From: Acinetobacter sp. ANC 3813
GTDB lineage: Bacteria; Pseudomonadota; Gammaproteobacteria; Pseudomonadales; Moraxellaceae
Length of the DNA: 51,139 bases
Direction of reading: 5' to 3'
NCBI RefSeq assembly: GCF_002135435.1
Contig: NZ_NEGK01000019.1
Location: 1-51,139, forward strand
Shown piece after piece: positions 8,383-16,806 of this stretch (the stretch's first letter is position 1; every line of letters begins with the position of its first letter). The notes beneath the pieces are model-generated. The model did no database searches, was not told the DNA's origin, and saw only the letters and a program-made list of their open reading frames with translations. A program made the translations under genes and the position numbers.

Positions 8383-9655
8383 ATTGCTGCTGCTGTTCCT
8401 GCATCCAGCGGCGCTGCTGCAGGCGCTCACCTTCCACTTCACGCTTATTGCGGGCAGACTCATACAGTTTTGTGCCTTTCAGCTCTGGCGGCAGATAATC
8501 CTGCATCACAAAATGCTCTGGGTAATTATGCGGATACAGATAATCTACGCCATAGCCCTGCTCCTGCATCAGTTTTGTCGGCGCATTGCGTAAATGCAGC
8601 GGCACAGGTAAATTTGCGGTTTTTTCCGCAAGGCTCATGGCCTTATTGATGGCTAAATATGTGCTGTTGCTTTTTGCACTGGTGGCTAAATACACTGCGC
8701 ATTGCCCCAGAATAATCCGCGCTTCAGGCATGCCGAGCGCCTGCACAGAACGGAAACACTCTCCCGCCAGCAGTAAAGCATTCGGATTGGAGTTTCCTAT
8801 ATCTTCTGAAGATAAGATCAGCATGCGGCGGGCAATAAAGACGGGATCTTCCCCGCCTTTCAGCATGCGCGCCAGCCAATACAGCGCAGCATCCGGATCA
8901 CTGCCGCGGATCGATTTGATCATGGCGGAAACTAAATCATAGTGCTGTTCGCCAGATTTGTCATAACGGGCGATGTTCTGCTGTGCAACTTTCACCACCA
9001 CCGCATTTGTGATGATATTTTCCTGATCCGGCTCAAAAGTGCTGGCAACTAAATCCAGGAGGTTCAGCGCCTTGCGGGCATCTCCCGCGGCAAACTGCAC
9101 CAGCGCTTCACATTCTTCAATTTGAATATGGCGCTCTTTTAAAAAGCGGTCGCTGCGCAGCGCTTCTTTCAGCAGTGTTTCAATAGATTCAGCATCCAGC
9201 GCATTCAGCGTATAGACCTGACAGCGTGACAGCAGCGCGCTATTCACTTCAAAAGATGGATTCTCTGTGGTTGCGCCAATTAAGGTAATTTTGCCCTTTT
9301 CCACCGCATTCAGCAGCGCGTCCTGCTGTGATTTATTAAAGCGGTGAATCTCATCAATAAAAACTACAGGTGTCAGCAAATCACCGCTATCCGCAATAAT
9401 TTCCCGCAGCTCTTTTACCCCAGTATTCAGCGCCGATAAGCTGACAAAAGGCCGATCAACCGCCTGCGCCAGCAGCAGCGCAATGGTGGTTTTGCCTACG
9501 CCTGGCGGCCCCCAAAAAATAATAGAGGGCAAATGCCCCTGATCGATCATTTGACGCAAGGGCGCCTGATCTCCAAGCAGGTGGTCCTGACCAATAATTT
9601 CGGAAAGGTCGCGGGGTCTAATACGTTCCGGTAGCGGAATATTGCTGTCTGACAT
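8381..9655 (-). CDS. rarA: Replication-associated recombination protein A (RarA/MgsA ATPase)
   Basis: Clamp-loader-like AAA+ ATPase that acts at stalled replication forks. 424 residues, close to the usual size. Seen: Walker A (GPPGVGKTT), Walker B (VVFIDEIHRF), sensor 1 (LIGATTENPS) and the C-terminal tetramerisation region with EDIGNSNPNAL and the closing YPHNYPEHFVMQDYLP. It has its own upstream region shared with the divergent GGDEF-EAL gene. The 3' end touches a convergent small-RNA candidate. The last residues are a Q-rich tail (RRWMQEQQQQ). Confidence 0.96.
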   Translation of the reverse strand: MSDSNIPLPERIRPRDLSEIIGQDHLLGDQAPLRQMIDQGHLPSIIFWGPPGVGKTTIALLLAQAVDRPFVSLSALNTGVKELREIIADSGDLLTPVVFIDEIHRFNKSQQDALLNAVEKGKITLIGATTENPSFEVNSALLSRCQVYTLNALDAESIETLLKEALRSDRFLKERHIQIEECEALVQFAAGDARKALNLLDLVASTFEPDQENIITNAVVVKVAQQNIARYDKSGEQHYDLVSAMIKSIRGSDPDAALYWLARMLKGGEDPVFIARRMLILSSEDIGNSNPNALLLAGECFRSVQALGMPEARIILGQCAVYLATSAKSNSTYLAINKAMSLAEKTANLPVPLHLRNAPTKLMQEQGYGVDYLYPHNYPEHFVMQDYLPPELKGTKLYESARNKREVEGERLQQRRWMQEQQQQ

Positions 9656-9870
9656 CTTCTGATTTCACGGCTGCTAAAAACACGTCAAATCTATTCTAAC
9701 ACTAGCTTTTTAAATCAATGCGCATTATTCGCACTGCGGCATTTTAAGCATGGAAAATTCTCCGCAATTACTTATCGATAAACGCTATGCAAAGCGCTGG
9801 AAATATGTTTAATTTAGGTTTAGAGCATGAAAATAAAATCAGTAAAAAATCATTTTTTTACATTAAAAAA

Positions 9871-9904
9871 TGTGATTGATGTCATAATTTGCCGTGTAAT
9901 CACA
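9871..9904 (+). promoter_or_regulatory. Inverted repeat in the promoter of the GGDEF-EAL gene
   Basis: TGTGATT (9871-9877) and AATCACA (9898-9904) form a 7-bp inverted repeat that encloses a CATAAT (9883-9888) usable as a -10 element. The repeat would overlap polymerase, as a repressor operator does. The regulator is unknown. Confidence 0.35.
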
Positions 9905-9919
9905 CTATGGTGGGCGTAA

Positions 9920-12055
9920 ATGAAATCGTCATTGAAAAATAAAGCGCAGAGGCCTAAGCAAATTGAGTCTGACTTGTCAGCTCAGTTTCAGTCTTCTGCT
10001 ATTTTTCCAATGCCGGCGCCAAGTATTCAATTTCATTCGCTGATCGATCATTTAACTGCTCCGCTATGGATCAAAACACCGCAGGGTTCCTCCTATTGCA
10101 ACAGCGCCATGCGTCAATTCATCGGACTGGAATACAGTCCATCCAATGAAGAGCAATGGATGCAGTTTGTTCATCCAGAAGATTTAGAACACCTCACTGT
10201 CCTCTGGCGCATGGCGATGCTCAGCATGCAAAGCTTCCGTAAAAACTGCCGCATAAAACACCATAATTTGGGCTACCGCATGTGCACACTGCAGGTCAGC
10301 TTTCCTCCAGCAGACCAGTCCATCTGCCAATGGCTGATTAGCATTACGGATATTCATGATGAGCATGAAAAGCAGCAGCAGCTTAATCTGCATATTGCAC
10401 AGCAAAATAAAATGCTGGATGCCAGTGTAGACTGCATCAAAATTTTAACGCCAGACGGCATGGTTGCACATATGAACCGTTCAGGCTGTCTGGCGCTCGG
10501 TGTGCCTATTGATGAAAAAAAATTCGGCATGCCGTGGCTGAGCCTATTGCCTGAAGAAGTGCGTATTGCGGGCAAAGAGGCGCTGCGTTTGGCGGCTGCA
10601 GGGCAAAATGCGCGTTTTTCTGGCAAAAGCCAGACGGCCAATCAGGAGCTGCAGCATTGGGACAATATTCTTACTCCGATTCTGGATGAGCACGGTATTA
10701 CACAGCATATTCTGTGTGTTTCCAGAGACATCAGCCAGCAGATTATTGCAGAAGGCAAACTGCAGCAAGTCATAGAAGAAGATGAGCTGACAGGCCTGCT
10801 GAACCGCCGCGCTTTTAATAAGCTTTTCAAAATGACCCTGCAGGATGCTGAAGATACACAGCAAATGACAGGCCTGCTGCTGATTGATTTAGATTATTTT
10901 AAGCATGTGAATGATACTCTAGGCCATACTGCCGGCGATCATTTGCTGCTGACTTTAGGACAGCGCTTTCAGCACTGTTTTGATGAGCAGATTACTGTTG
11001 CGCGCTTGGGCGGCGATGAGTTTGCCATTTTAATACCGCAGCTGCAAAGTGAACAGCAGCTGCTGGACATTGCACAGCAGGCATGGACACAGATGGAACG
11101 GCCCATCAGCTATACAGGCCAGTTTATTAATGGCGGCATGAGTATAGGCTGTTCCATTTATCCGCGTGACGCGCAAAATGCCTCTAATTTATTAAAATGC
11201 GCCGATATTGCACTGAATGATTTAAAGTCCAGCGGCCGCGGCGGCATCCGCATGTTTAATCAAAGCATGTTTGAAGCGCTGGAAATTACCACCAAACAGC
11301 TGACTTTGGCCCGAAGCATTTTAAAATCCAACAGCATCGAGCCCTATTATCAGCCTAAAGTGCTGCTGCAGACTGGACAAGTCATTGGCTTTGAAGCTCT
11401 GCTGCGCTGGCGTGACCGCGAAGGCTGCCTGCAGCTGCCATCCAATATTTTTGCAGCCTTTCAAGACTATGAACTGGCATCCGGCATCAGTGAAACCATG
11501 CAATCTAAAATTTTTCAGCATGTGCAGCAATGGATGCAGGATGGCAAAGAGATTCTGCCTATCTCCATTAATGCCGCGCCAGTAGAATTCCTGCGCGATG
11601 ATTATGCAGAAAAACTGCTGCAGCGCATGGCGCGCTATGCGATTCCGCATCATTTGATCGAAGTTGAAATTACTGAGCAAAGCCTGTCTGAACGCGGCGC
11701 TAATTATGTGATCCGTGCGCTCAGCATGCTCAAAGACGCAGGGATTCAAATTTCATTAGATGATTTTGGCACGGGGCATTCTTCTTTAACCCGTCTGAAG
11801 GATTATCCTGTCGACTGCATTAAAATTGATAAAAACTTCGTAGACCGCATGACGGATGATCATTCCGCCTTAGCCATTGTCAAAGCCATCAGCCAGCTCG
11901 GCTGCAGCATTGCCTTGGATATTTTAGTCGAAGGCATTGAAACCTCAGAACAGCTGGAAATTCTAAAAGCCTGCAACTGCAGCAAAGGCCAAGGCTTCTA
12001 TTTTTATATCCCTATGAACAGCACAGATGCTGAACAGCTTTTATCACCGCGTTAA
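9920..12055 (+). CDS. PAS-GGDEF-EAL cyclic-di-GMP signalling protein
   Basis: 711 residues, cytoplasmic, no membrane segment. Order: a PAS-like domain (about 40-150), a second PAS domain (about 155-280, DASVDCIKILTPDGMVAHMN), GGDEF (about 285-445) and EAL (about 460-705). The diguanylate cyclase motif GGDEF is intact at 364-368. The four residues at the usual RxxD inhibitory site read DEQI, so product inhibition through that site looks absent. EAL motifs are intact: EALLRW at 492, EITEQ, DDFGTGHSSL and VEGIET. Both activities are possible; many such hybrids are net phosphodiesterases. The ligand of the PAS domains is unknown. Confidence 0.92.
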   Translation: MKSSLKNKAQRPKQIESDLSAQFQSSAIFPMPAPSIQFHSLIDHLTAPLWIKTPQGSSYCNSAMRQFIGLEYSPSNEEQWMQFVHPEDLEHLTVLWRMAMLSMQSFRKNCRIKHHNLGYRMCTLQVSFPPADQSICQWLISITDIHDEHEKQQQLNLHIAQQNKMLDASVDCIKILTPDGMVAHMNRSGCLALGVPIDEKKFGMPWLSLLPEEVRIAGKEALRLAAAGQNARFSGKSQTANQELQHWDNILTPILDEHGITQHILCVSRDISQQIIAEGKLQQVIEEDELTGLLNRRAFNKLFKMTLQDAEDTQQMTGLLLIDLDYFKHVNDTLGHTAGDHLLLTLGQRFQHCFDEQITVARLGGDEFAILIPQLQSEQQLLDIAQQAWTQMERPISYTGQFINGGMSIGCSIYPRDAQNASNLLKCADIALNDLKSSGRGGIRMFNQSMFEALEITTKQLTLARSILKSNSIEPYYQPKVLLQTGQVIGFEALLRWRDREGCLQLPSNIFAAFQDYELASGISETMQSKIFQHVQQWMQDGKEILPISINAAPVEFLRDDYAEKLLQRMARYAIPHHLIEVEITEQSLSERGANYVIRALSMLKDAGIQISLDDFGTGHSSLTRLKDYPVDCIKIDKNFVDRMTDDHSALAIVKAISQLGCSIALDILVEGIETSEQLEILKACNCSKGQGFYFYIPMNSTDAEQLLSPR

Positions 12056-12069
12056 GACACCGCTTCGCA

Positions 12070-12546
12070 ATGACTTCCAAAATGAAACAACCTGCATATT
12101 TAATCAGCGCCTGCCTCGCGGGACAGCCTGTACGCTATGATGGCAAAGCCTTTCAGCATCAAGCCCTTCAGCTGCTGATTCAGCAGAACAAAGCCATCAC
12201 AGCTTGTCCGGAAATGCTTGGCGGCCTAAGCTGCCCGCGTGAACCTGCAGAGATACGAGGCGGCTCTGCACAAGACGTTTTAGCAGGTCGCGCTCAAGTT
12301 ATAACGGCTCAAGGTTTAGATGTAACGCAAGAGTTCCTTGATGGCGCATATAAAACTCTAGCTTTAGTCCAGAAAAATCACATTCAAATCGCAGTATTAA
12401 AGGAAAATAGCCCCTCCTGCGGATCAAATATGATTTACAGCGGATGCTTAAATGGAAACAAAATTGCAGGCATGGGCATCACGGCGGCTTTGCTACGCCA
12501 GCACGGCATTCAAGTCATGTCTGAACAGGAATTTTTGAACGCTTAA
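12070..12546 (+). CDS. DUF523 family protein (YbbK type)
   Basis: 158 residues. Family pattern seen: YLISACLAGQPVRYDG at the start, TACPEMLGGLSCPREPAEI in the middle and VLKENSPSCGS with conserved cysteines. Such cysteines suggest metal or cofactor binding, but the biochemical role of DUF523 is not established. It begins 14 bp after the GGDEF-EAL stop codon and is probably co-transcribed. A second in-frame ATG at 12082 is a possible start. Confidence 0.82.
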   Translation: MTSKMKQPAYLISACLAGQPVRYDGKAFQHQALQLLIQQNKAITACPEMLGGLSCPREPAEIRGGSAQDVLAGRAQVITAQGLDVTQEFLDGAYKTLALVQKNHIQIAVLKENSPSCGSNMIYSGCLNGNKIAGMGITAALLRQHGIQVMSEQEFLNA

Positions 12547-12615
12547 ACGCATAAATGCCATTCACATTTAGCGGGGCTAGATGAATATTATTGCCCGCAT
12601 CTATTTTATTAGCGC

Positions 12616-13068
12616 TTAACGCACCCAGCGCACGATATATTCATCAATCTCGTCTGCATCGACTTCTTTTTCACTGATACAGCGGCCTGCCACAGACTTT
12701 CTCGCTTTTAAAATGCTGTCTCGGCTGCCCGTCACTAAATGATGCCATGCAGGCAAGCTCTTGCCTTCCTGCAGCCTGCGGTAAGCGCACGTTGCTGGCA
12801 GCCAATGAATGCGCTGCAATTTTTCAGGGGTCAGCTGAATGCAGTCAGGAACATACTGCATGCGATCTGCATAGTTTGAACAATACCCTGTCTGGCAGTC
12901 CAGCAATTGGCAAGCCACTTTGGTATAGGCCACTTCCAGCGTATCTTCATCTTCCAGCTTAATCAGGCAGCATTTTCCGCAGCCATCGCACAGCGCTTCC
13001 CACTCTGCATGATTCAGGTCCGATAAAGCGTACGTCTTCCAGAATTGCGGGCGTAAATCATCCGTCAT
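12616..13068 (-). CDS. YcgN-family (UPF0260) cysteine-cluster protein
   Basis: 150 residues with the zinc/iron-type cysteine cluster of the family: CDGCGKCC near residue 30, then CQLLDCQTGYCSNYADR and DCIQL. This is the UPF0260/YcgN family of unknown function. It converges on the DUF523 gene. Confidence 0.88.
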   Translation of the reverse strand: MTDDLRPQFWKTYALSDLNHAEWEALCDGCGKCCLIKLEDEDTLEVAYTKVACQLLDCQTGYCSNYADRMQYVPDCIQLTPEKLQRIHWLPATCAYRRLQEGKSLPAWHHLVTGSRDSILKARKSVAGRCISEKEVDADEIDEYIVRWVR

Positions 13069-13259
13069 GGCATGAGATTCAGTCTAGGTATATATTGAAT
13101 TATAACAGCTCTCTCACACTTTAATGCACTACTGCGCAGTACATAATTATGCTGTAATTGCTCACAATTCGAGTAAAACTCCCCAACAAAAGCATAACAA
13201 TGTACAAAATTCAAGCAACCTATACTGAAGATCAGAATAAAAACACATGGAGAAGTACT

Positions 13260-13418
13260 ATGTTCCGCTGGGCAATTATATTTGCAGTGATTGCGTTGAT
13301 TGCGAGCTTGCTCGGATTTGGCGGCGTTGCTGGACTGTCTAAAGATTTTGCAGTGATCTTGCTGGTCATTGCCGTCATTCTTGCAATTGTCGGTTTCCTA
13401 TCCCGCGGCAGGGTTTAA
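13260..13418 (+). CDS. Small membrane protein, DUF1328/YtjA family
   Basis: 52 residues beginning MFRWAIIFAVIALIASLLGFG, with two hydrophobic helices and the G-rich turn FGGVAGLSKDFA typical of YtjA. An ATG at 13260 preceded by GGAGAAG fixes the start; the frame is open further upstream but without family similarity. Members are often linked to envelope or general stress, but the function is unknown. Confidence 0.88.
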   Translation: MFRWAIIFAVIALIASLLGFGGVAGLSKDFAVILLVIAVILAIVGFLSRGRV

Positions 13419-13459
13419 TTTCAATCCCTAAACTTTTCCATTACACGGGAAAATTAAAA

Positions 13460-13489
13460 AAATAAGCGCCTAAAGAGGCGCTTATTTTT
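13460..13489. terminator. Bidirectional terminator between ytjA-like gene and murJ
   Basis: GCGCCT (13466-13471), loop AAAG, AGGCGC (13476-13481), extended by AATAA/TTATT on both sides. Serves the converging ytjA-like gene and murJ. Confidence 0.85.
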
Positions 13490-13515
13490 GGAATATCATT
13501 TTATTGATTCGATCT

Positions 13516-15057
13516 TTATGGGCGTAAATGGCGCGGTCTAAAGCCTGCAGCAATTAAAACAATTGCATAAGCTGCGACCCCAAGTATACATAAGCCAATC
13601 ACTTCAGCTACGCGGATCCACTGCGATACTTCACCATTATACCAAGTTAACCCGTACCAAAGTGCAGCGATCATGGCAATATTGGCCAAAGTAAACTGCA
13701 GCGCCAGTTTTTTCCAATGCGCGCCAAAACGGAAAATATTGCGTTTATGCAGATAGAAATACAGCATACCCGCATTCACCAGCGCAGAACCTGAAGATGC
13801 TAAAGCCAGCGCCATATGTTCAGCTTCCCAGTTGATCAGTTTGAAAATACCGATAAACACTACGTTCAGAATGGCATTGGCAGCCACGGCCATCAAGCCG
13901 ACACGTACCGGTGTTTTGGTGTCTTGCTGCGCATAAAAGCCCGGTGCAAACACTTTAATCAGCATAAAGGAAATCACGCCTGCGCTCATGCACTGCAGCG
14001 CCAAAGCCGTCATTTGTGTATCTTCCAGCGTAAATTCACCGCGCTGGAACAGCGCCTGAATAATGGGCGTTGACAGCATAAATAAGGCAATGCTGGCTGG
14101 AATGCCGACCAGCATAATTACACGGGCCGCCCAGTCAATCATGCCGCGGAATTTAGCCTGATCCTGCTCGGCATGGCGCGCCGACAGAGACGGCAAAATT
14201 ACCGTGCCGATTGCGACCCCAATCAGGCCCAGCGGAAGTTCCGTCATGCGCTCTGCACTGTACAGCCAAGACACTGAACCATCCTGCATAAACGATGCCC
14301 AAATGGTGTTCAGCAGCAGGTTGATCTGCGTCACCGAAACACCAAACAGCGCTGGCAACATCAGTTTCATGATGCGGTCGACGCCTTCGTGCTTGAAATC
14401 AACCTTTGGCGGAATCAGCAGCTTTTTATTCCACAGTTCAGGAATTTGAATCGCCAGCTGCAAAACGCCCGCAATTAATACTGCCCAGCCCAGCGCCATA
14501 ATCGGCTCAGCCATATACGGCGTCAGCCACACTGCGCCCGCAATCATGGCAAGATTGAGCAGCACTGGAGAAAACGCTGGCGAAGTAAATGAGCCGTAGC
14601 TGTTCAAAATACTGCTGGCAAAGGCCGTCAGTGACATAAACAGCAAATAAGGAATGGTCAGGCGGAACATATCCGCGGCCAGTGCAAATTTTTCCGGATC
14701 ATCATGGAAACCCGGCGCATAGATATAAATAATCGCTGGGGCGGCGACCATGGCCACAAAAGTCAGCGCACTCATGAAGGTCGCTAGACAGCCGAAGACT
14801 CGGCTAATCAGAATCTGGACTTCAGCATGCGTCCGCGTGGTTTTATACTCCGTCAGAACGGGAATAAAAGCCTGCGAAAATGCGCCTTCGGCAAACAGCC
14901 GCCGAAAAAAGTTCGGAATACGGAAAGCCACAACAAAGGTATCGAAATCTTTGCCTGCGCCAAATACGTTCAGCAGCACAATATCCCGCACTAAGCCCAA
15001 TACTCGGGACAGCATGGTCATTGCACTGACAATGACGGTCGATCGCCATAACGCCAT
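13516..15057 (-). CDS. murJ: Lipid II flippase MurJ (MviN)
   Basis: Moves lipid II across the inner membrane for peptidoglycan assembly. About 14 hydrophobic segments. Family features: the N-terminus STVIVSAMTMLSRVLGLVRD and the RIPNFFRRLFAEGAFSQAFIPV region lining the cavity. The ATG at 15057 gives 513 residues and has AGGTGA 5 nt upstream. A GTG three codons earlier lacks such a site. It lies 87 bp downstream of ampD on the same strand, so the two may share a transcript. Confidence 0.97.
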   Translation of the reverse strand: MALWRSTVIVSAMTMLSRVLGLVRDIVLLNVFGAGKDFDTFVVAFRIPNFFRRLFAEGAFSQAFIPVLTEYKTTRTHAEVQILISRVFGCLATFMSALTFVAMVAAPAIIYIYAPGFHDDPEKFALAADMFRLTIPYLLFMSLTAFASSILNSYGSFTSPAFSPVLLNLAMIAGAVWLTPYMAEPIMALGWAVLIAGVLQLAIQIPELWNKKLLIPPKVDFKHEGVDRIMKLMLPALFGVSVTQINLLLNTIWASFMQDGSVSWLYSAERMTELPLGLIGVAIGTVILPSLSARHAEQDQAKFRGMIDWAARVIMLVGIPASIALFMLSTPIIQALFQRGEFTLEDTQMTALALQCMSAGVISFMLIKVFAPGFYAQQDTKTPVRVGLMAVAANAILNVVFIGIFKLINWEAEHMALALASSGSALVNAGMLYFYLHKRNIFRFGAHWKKLALQFTLANIAMIAALWYGLTWYNGEVSQWIRVAEVIGLCILGVAAYAIVLIAAGFRPRHLRP

Positions 15058-15143
15058 CGTATTCACCTATTTTTTAAATTGCCGCTATTGTAATGAAACT
15101 CGGGCTTAACTTTCATTGGTTAATATGGAGCTAATGTTGTTAT

Positions 15144-15716
15144 TTATTTATTTTTAAAATGATGCAATTGCGCTCTGAACTTGGACCAGTCAAAAAATGG
15201 ACCTGGATCGGTCTTGCGTCCCGGCGCAATGTCAGAATGTCCCGCCAAATGCTGCTGAAGTTTGGGATAGGCCCGCTGCAAACACGCCGTCACTGCGGTC
15301 AAGGCATCGTACTGCGCCTGTTCAAAAGGCAAATCATCGCTGCCTTCCAGCTCAATGCCGATAGAATAGTCATTGCATTCTTTTTGGCCTAAATAACTGG
15401 AACGGCCTGCATGCCATGCGCGGTCTTTAAAATTGACAAACTGCAGCACTTCTCCGCTGCGTAAAATCAGCAAATGCGCAGAAACCTGCATGCCTTCAAT
15501 GCTTTGAAAATAGGGATGCACAGACCAGTCTAATTGGTTTTGAAAAAACTGCTCGATATAGCCGCCGCCAAACTGTGAGGGCGGCAGACTGATGTTATGC
15601 ACCACCAGCAGCTGAATTTCGGTGTGTTCAGGGCGCTGATTATAATTTGGCGACGGCACTTGGCGCGCGCCGTCCAGTATGCCGTCACGCACCTGAAAGC
15701 TGGTTGTTTCGGACAT
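15144..15716 (-). CDS. ampD: 1,6-anhydro-N-acetylmuramyl-L-alanine amidase AmpD
   Basis: Cytoplasmic zinc amidase that strips peptides from anhydro-muropeptides during cell-wall recycling and thereby limits AmpR-type beta-lactamase induction. 190 residues. Zinc ligands H40 (LLVVHNIS), H160 (LAGHSDIAPGRK) and D170 are present, as are catalytic E122 and K168. It is divergent from nadC, a common gammaproteobacterial arrangement. Confidence 0.96.
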   Translation of the reverse strand: MSETTSFQVRDGILDGARQVPSPNYNQRPEHTEIQLLVVHNISLPPSQFGGGYIEQFFQNQLDWSVHPYFQSIEGMQVSAHLLILRSGEVLQFVNFKDRAWHAGRSSYLGQKECNDYSIGIELEGSDDLPFEQAQYDALTAVTACLQRAYPKLQQHLAGHSDIAPGRKTDPGPFFDWSKFRAQLHHFKNK

Positions 15717-15819
15717 AAATCCATCCTAATACGCTTCAAATAATGCTGGAAGCCAGCAAAGAGATGGTTCCCATGCTAAAACTTTCCTAGTCAAATCTCA
15801 ATTCAACATTTCTGCTGTA

Positions 15820-15840
15820 TGAAAAATCGCTCATTTTTCA
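15820..15840 (+). promoter_or_regulatory. Perfect inverted repeat in the nadC promoter
   Basis: TGAAAAAT (15820-15827), spacer CGCTC, ATTTTTCA (15833-15840). It ends 10 bp before TAATATAAC (15851-15859), which supplies likely -10 elements, so it covers the -35 region. This would suit an NAD-responsive or other repressor, but the protein is not identified. Confidence 0.4.
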
Positions 15841-15894
15841 GGAACAATGCTAATATAACGCGCAAATTTCTTGGGTTAATAGAGACGGAACTTT

Positions 15895-16740
15895 ATGAGC
15901 ATCTCTCAATCTTTGCTGGAACAATCCATTCAAATCAATATTCAGCAGGCGCTGCAGGAAGATATTGGCGATGGCGACATCACTGCCTTATTAACCCCAG
16001 AAGATGAACAGGCCACTGCAACCATCATCAGCCGTGAAGCCATGGTGCTGGCGGGCCAGCCTTGGGTCAATGCCTTAATTCAAGCCTTTGATCCAGACGT
16101 GCAAGTGACTTGGCTGAAAAATGACGGTGACCGCGTCGCTGCCAATGAAGCCTTCTTAAAATTGGCAGGTTCTGCGCGCAGCCTGCTGACGGTGGAACGC
16201 CCTGCGCTGAACTTTGTGCAAACCTTATCAGCAGTTGCAACCAAAACAGCGGATTATGTCAAACAGCTAGATGGCTTGAATACCAAACTGCTGGACACCC
16301 GAAAAACCCTGCCCAGCCTGCGGATTGCGCAAAAATATGCTGTTGCGGTCGGCGGCGGGCAAAACCACCGTTTGGGCCTATTTGATGCCTTTTTAATTAA
16401 AGAAAACCACATTATGGCAGCTGGCGGCATCGCTCAGGCCATTGCCAAAGCGCACAGCATTGCACCGGGCAAGCTTGTGGAAGTGGAAGTTGAAAATTGG
16501 GATGAGCTGAATCAAGCCCTTGAAGCCAAAGCGGATATTGTGATGCTGGACAATTTCAGCCAGCAGCAAATGATGGATGCAGTAAAGCATGTGGCGGGAC
16601 GCTGCAAGCTAGAAGCGTCAGGCAATATCACCATTGAAAACCTGCGCGAAGTGGCCACGACAGGCGTGGACTATATTTCGATGGGCGTATTGACCAAGGA
16701 TGTCAAAGCTGTGGATTTATCCATGCGTTTTAATGCCTAA
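15895..16740 (+). CDS. nadC: Nicotinate-nucleotide pyrophosphorylase (carboxylating)
   Basis: Quinolinate phosphoribosyltransferase of de novo NAD synthesis. 281 residues. Seen: EDIGDGDITALL at the start, DTRKTLPSLRIAQKYAVAVGGG with PRPP and quinolinate-binding basic residues, LIKENHI, and the C-terminal strand VDYISMGVLTKDVKAVDLSMRF. Transcribed alone, divergent from ampD, with a perfect palindrome at its promoter. Confidence 0.97.
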   Translation: MSISQSLLEQSIQINIQQALQEDIGDGDITALLTPEDEQATATIISREAMVLAGQPWVNALIQAFDPDVQVTWLKNDGDRVAANEAFLKLAGSARSLLTVERPALNFVQTLSAVATKTADYVKQLDGLNTKLLDTRKTLPSLRIAQKYAVAVGGGQNHRLGLFDAFLIKENHIMAAGGIAQAIAKAHSIAPGKLVEVEVENWDELNQALEAKADIVMLDNFSQQQMMDAVKHVAGRCKLEASGNITIENLREVATTGVDYISMGVLTKDVKAVDLSMRFNA

Positions 16741-16760
16741 ACTCAAACTGCAAATATAAA

Positions 16761-16786
16761 AAAGCGCCTGCAACAGGCGCTTTTCT
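16761..16786 (+). terminator. Terminator of nadC
   Basis: AAAGCGCCTG (16761-16770), loop CAA, CAGGCGCTTT (16774-16783). Also usable by the convergent phospholipase gene. Confidence 0.88.
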
Positions 16787-16806
16787 ATTTCAGTCATTCA
16801 TGCTGG

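Noticed and set aside
8239..8649. Open frame of 136 codons on the plus strand before and over rarA
   Set aside because: It is antisense to rarA over half its length, crosses the small-RNA terminator and has no recognisable protein features.
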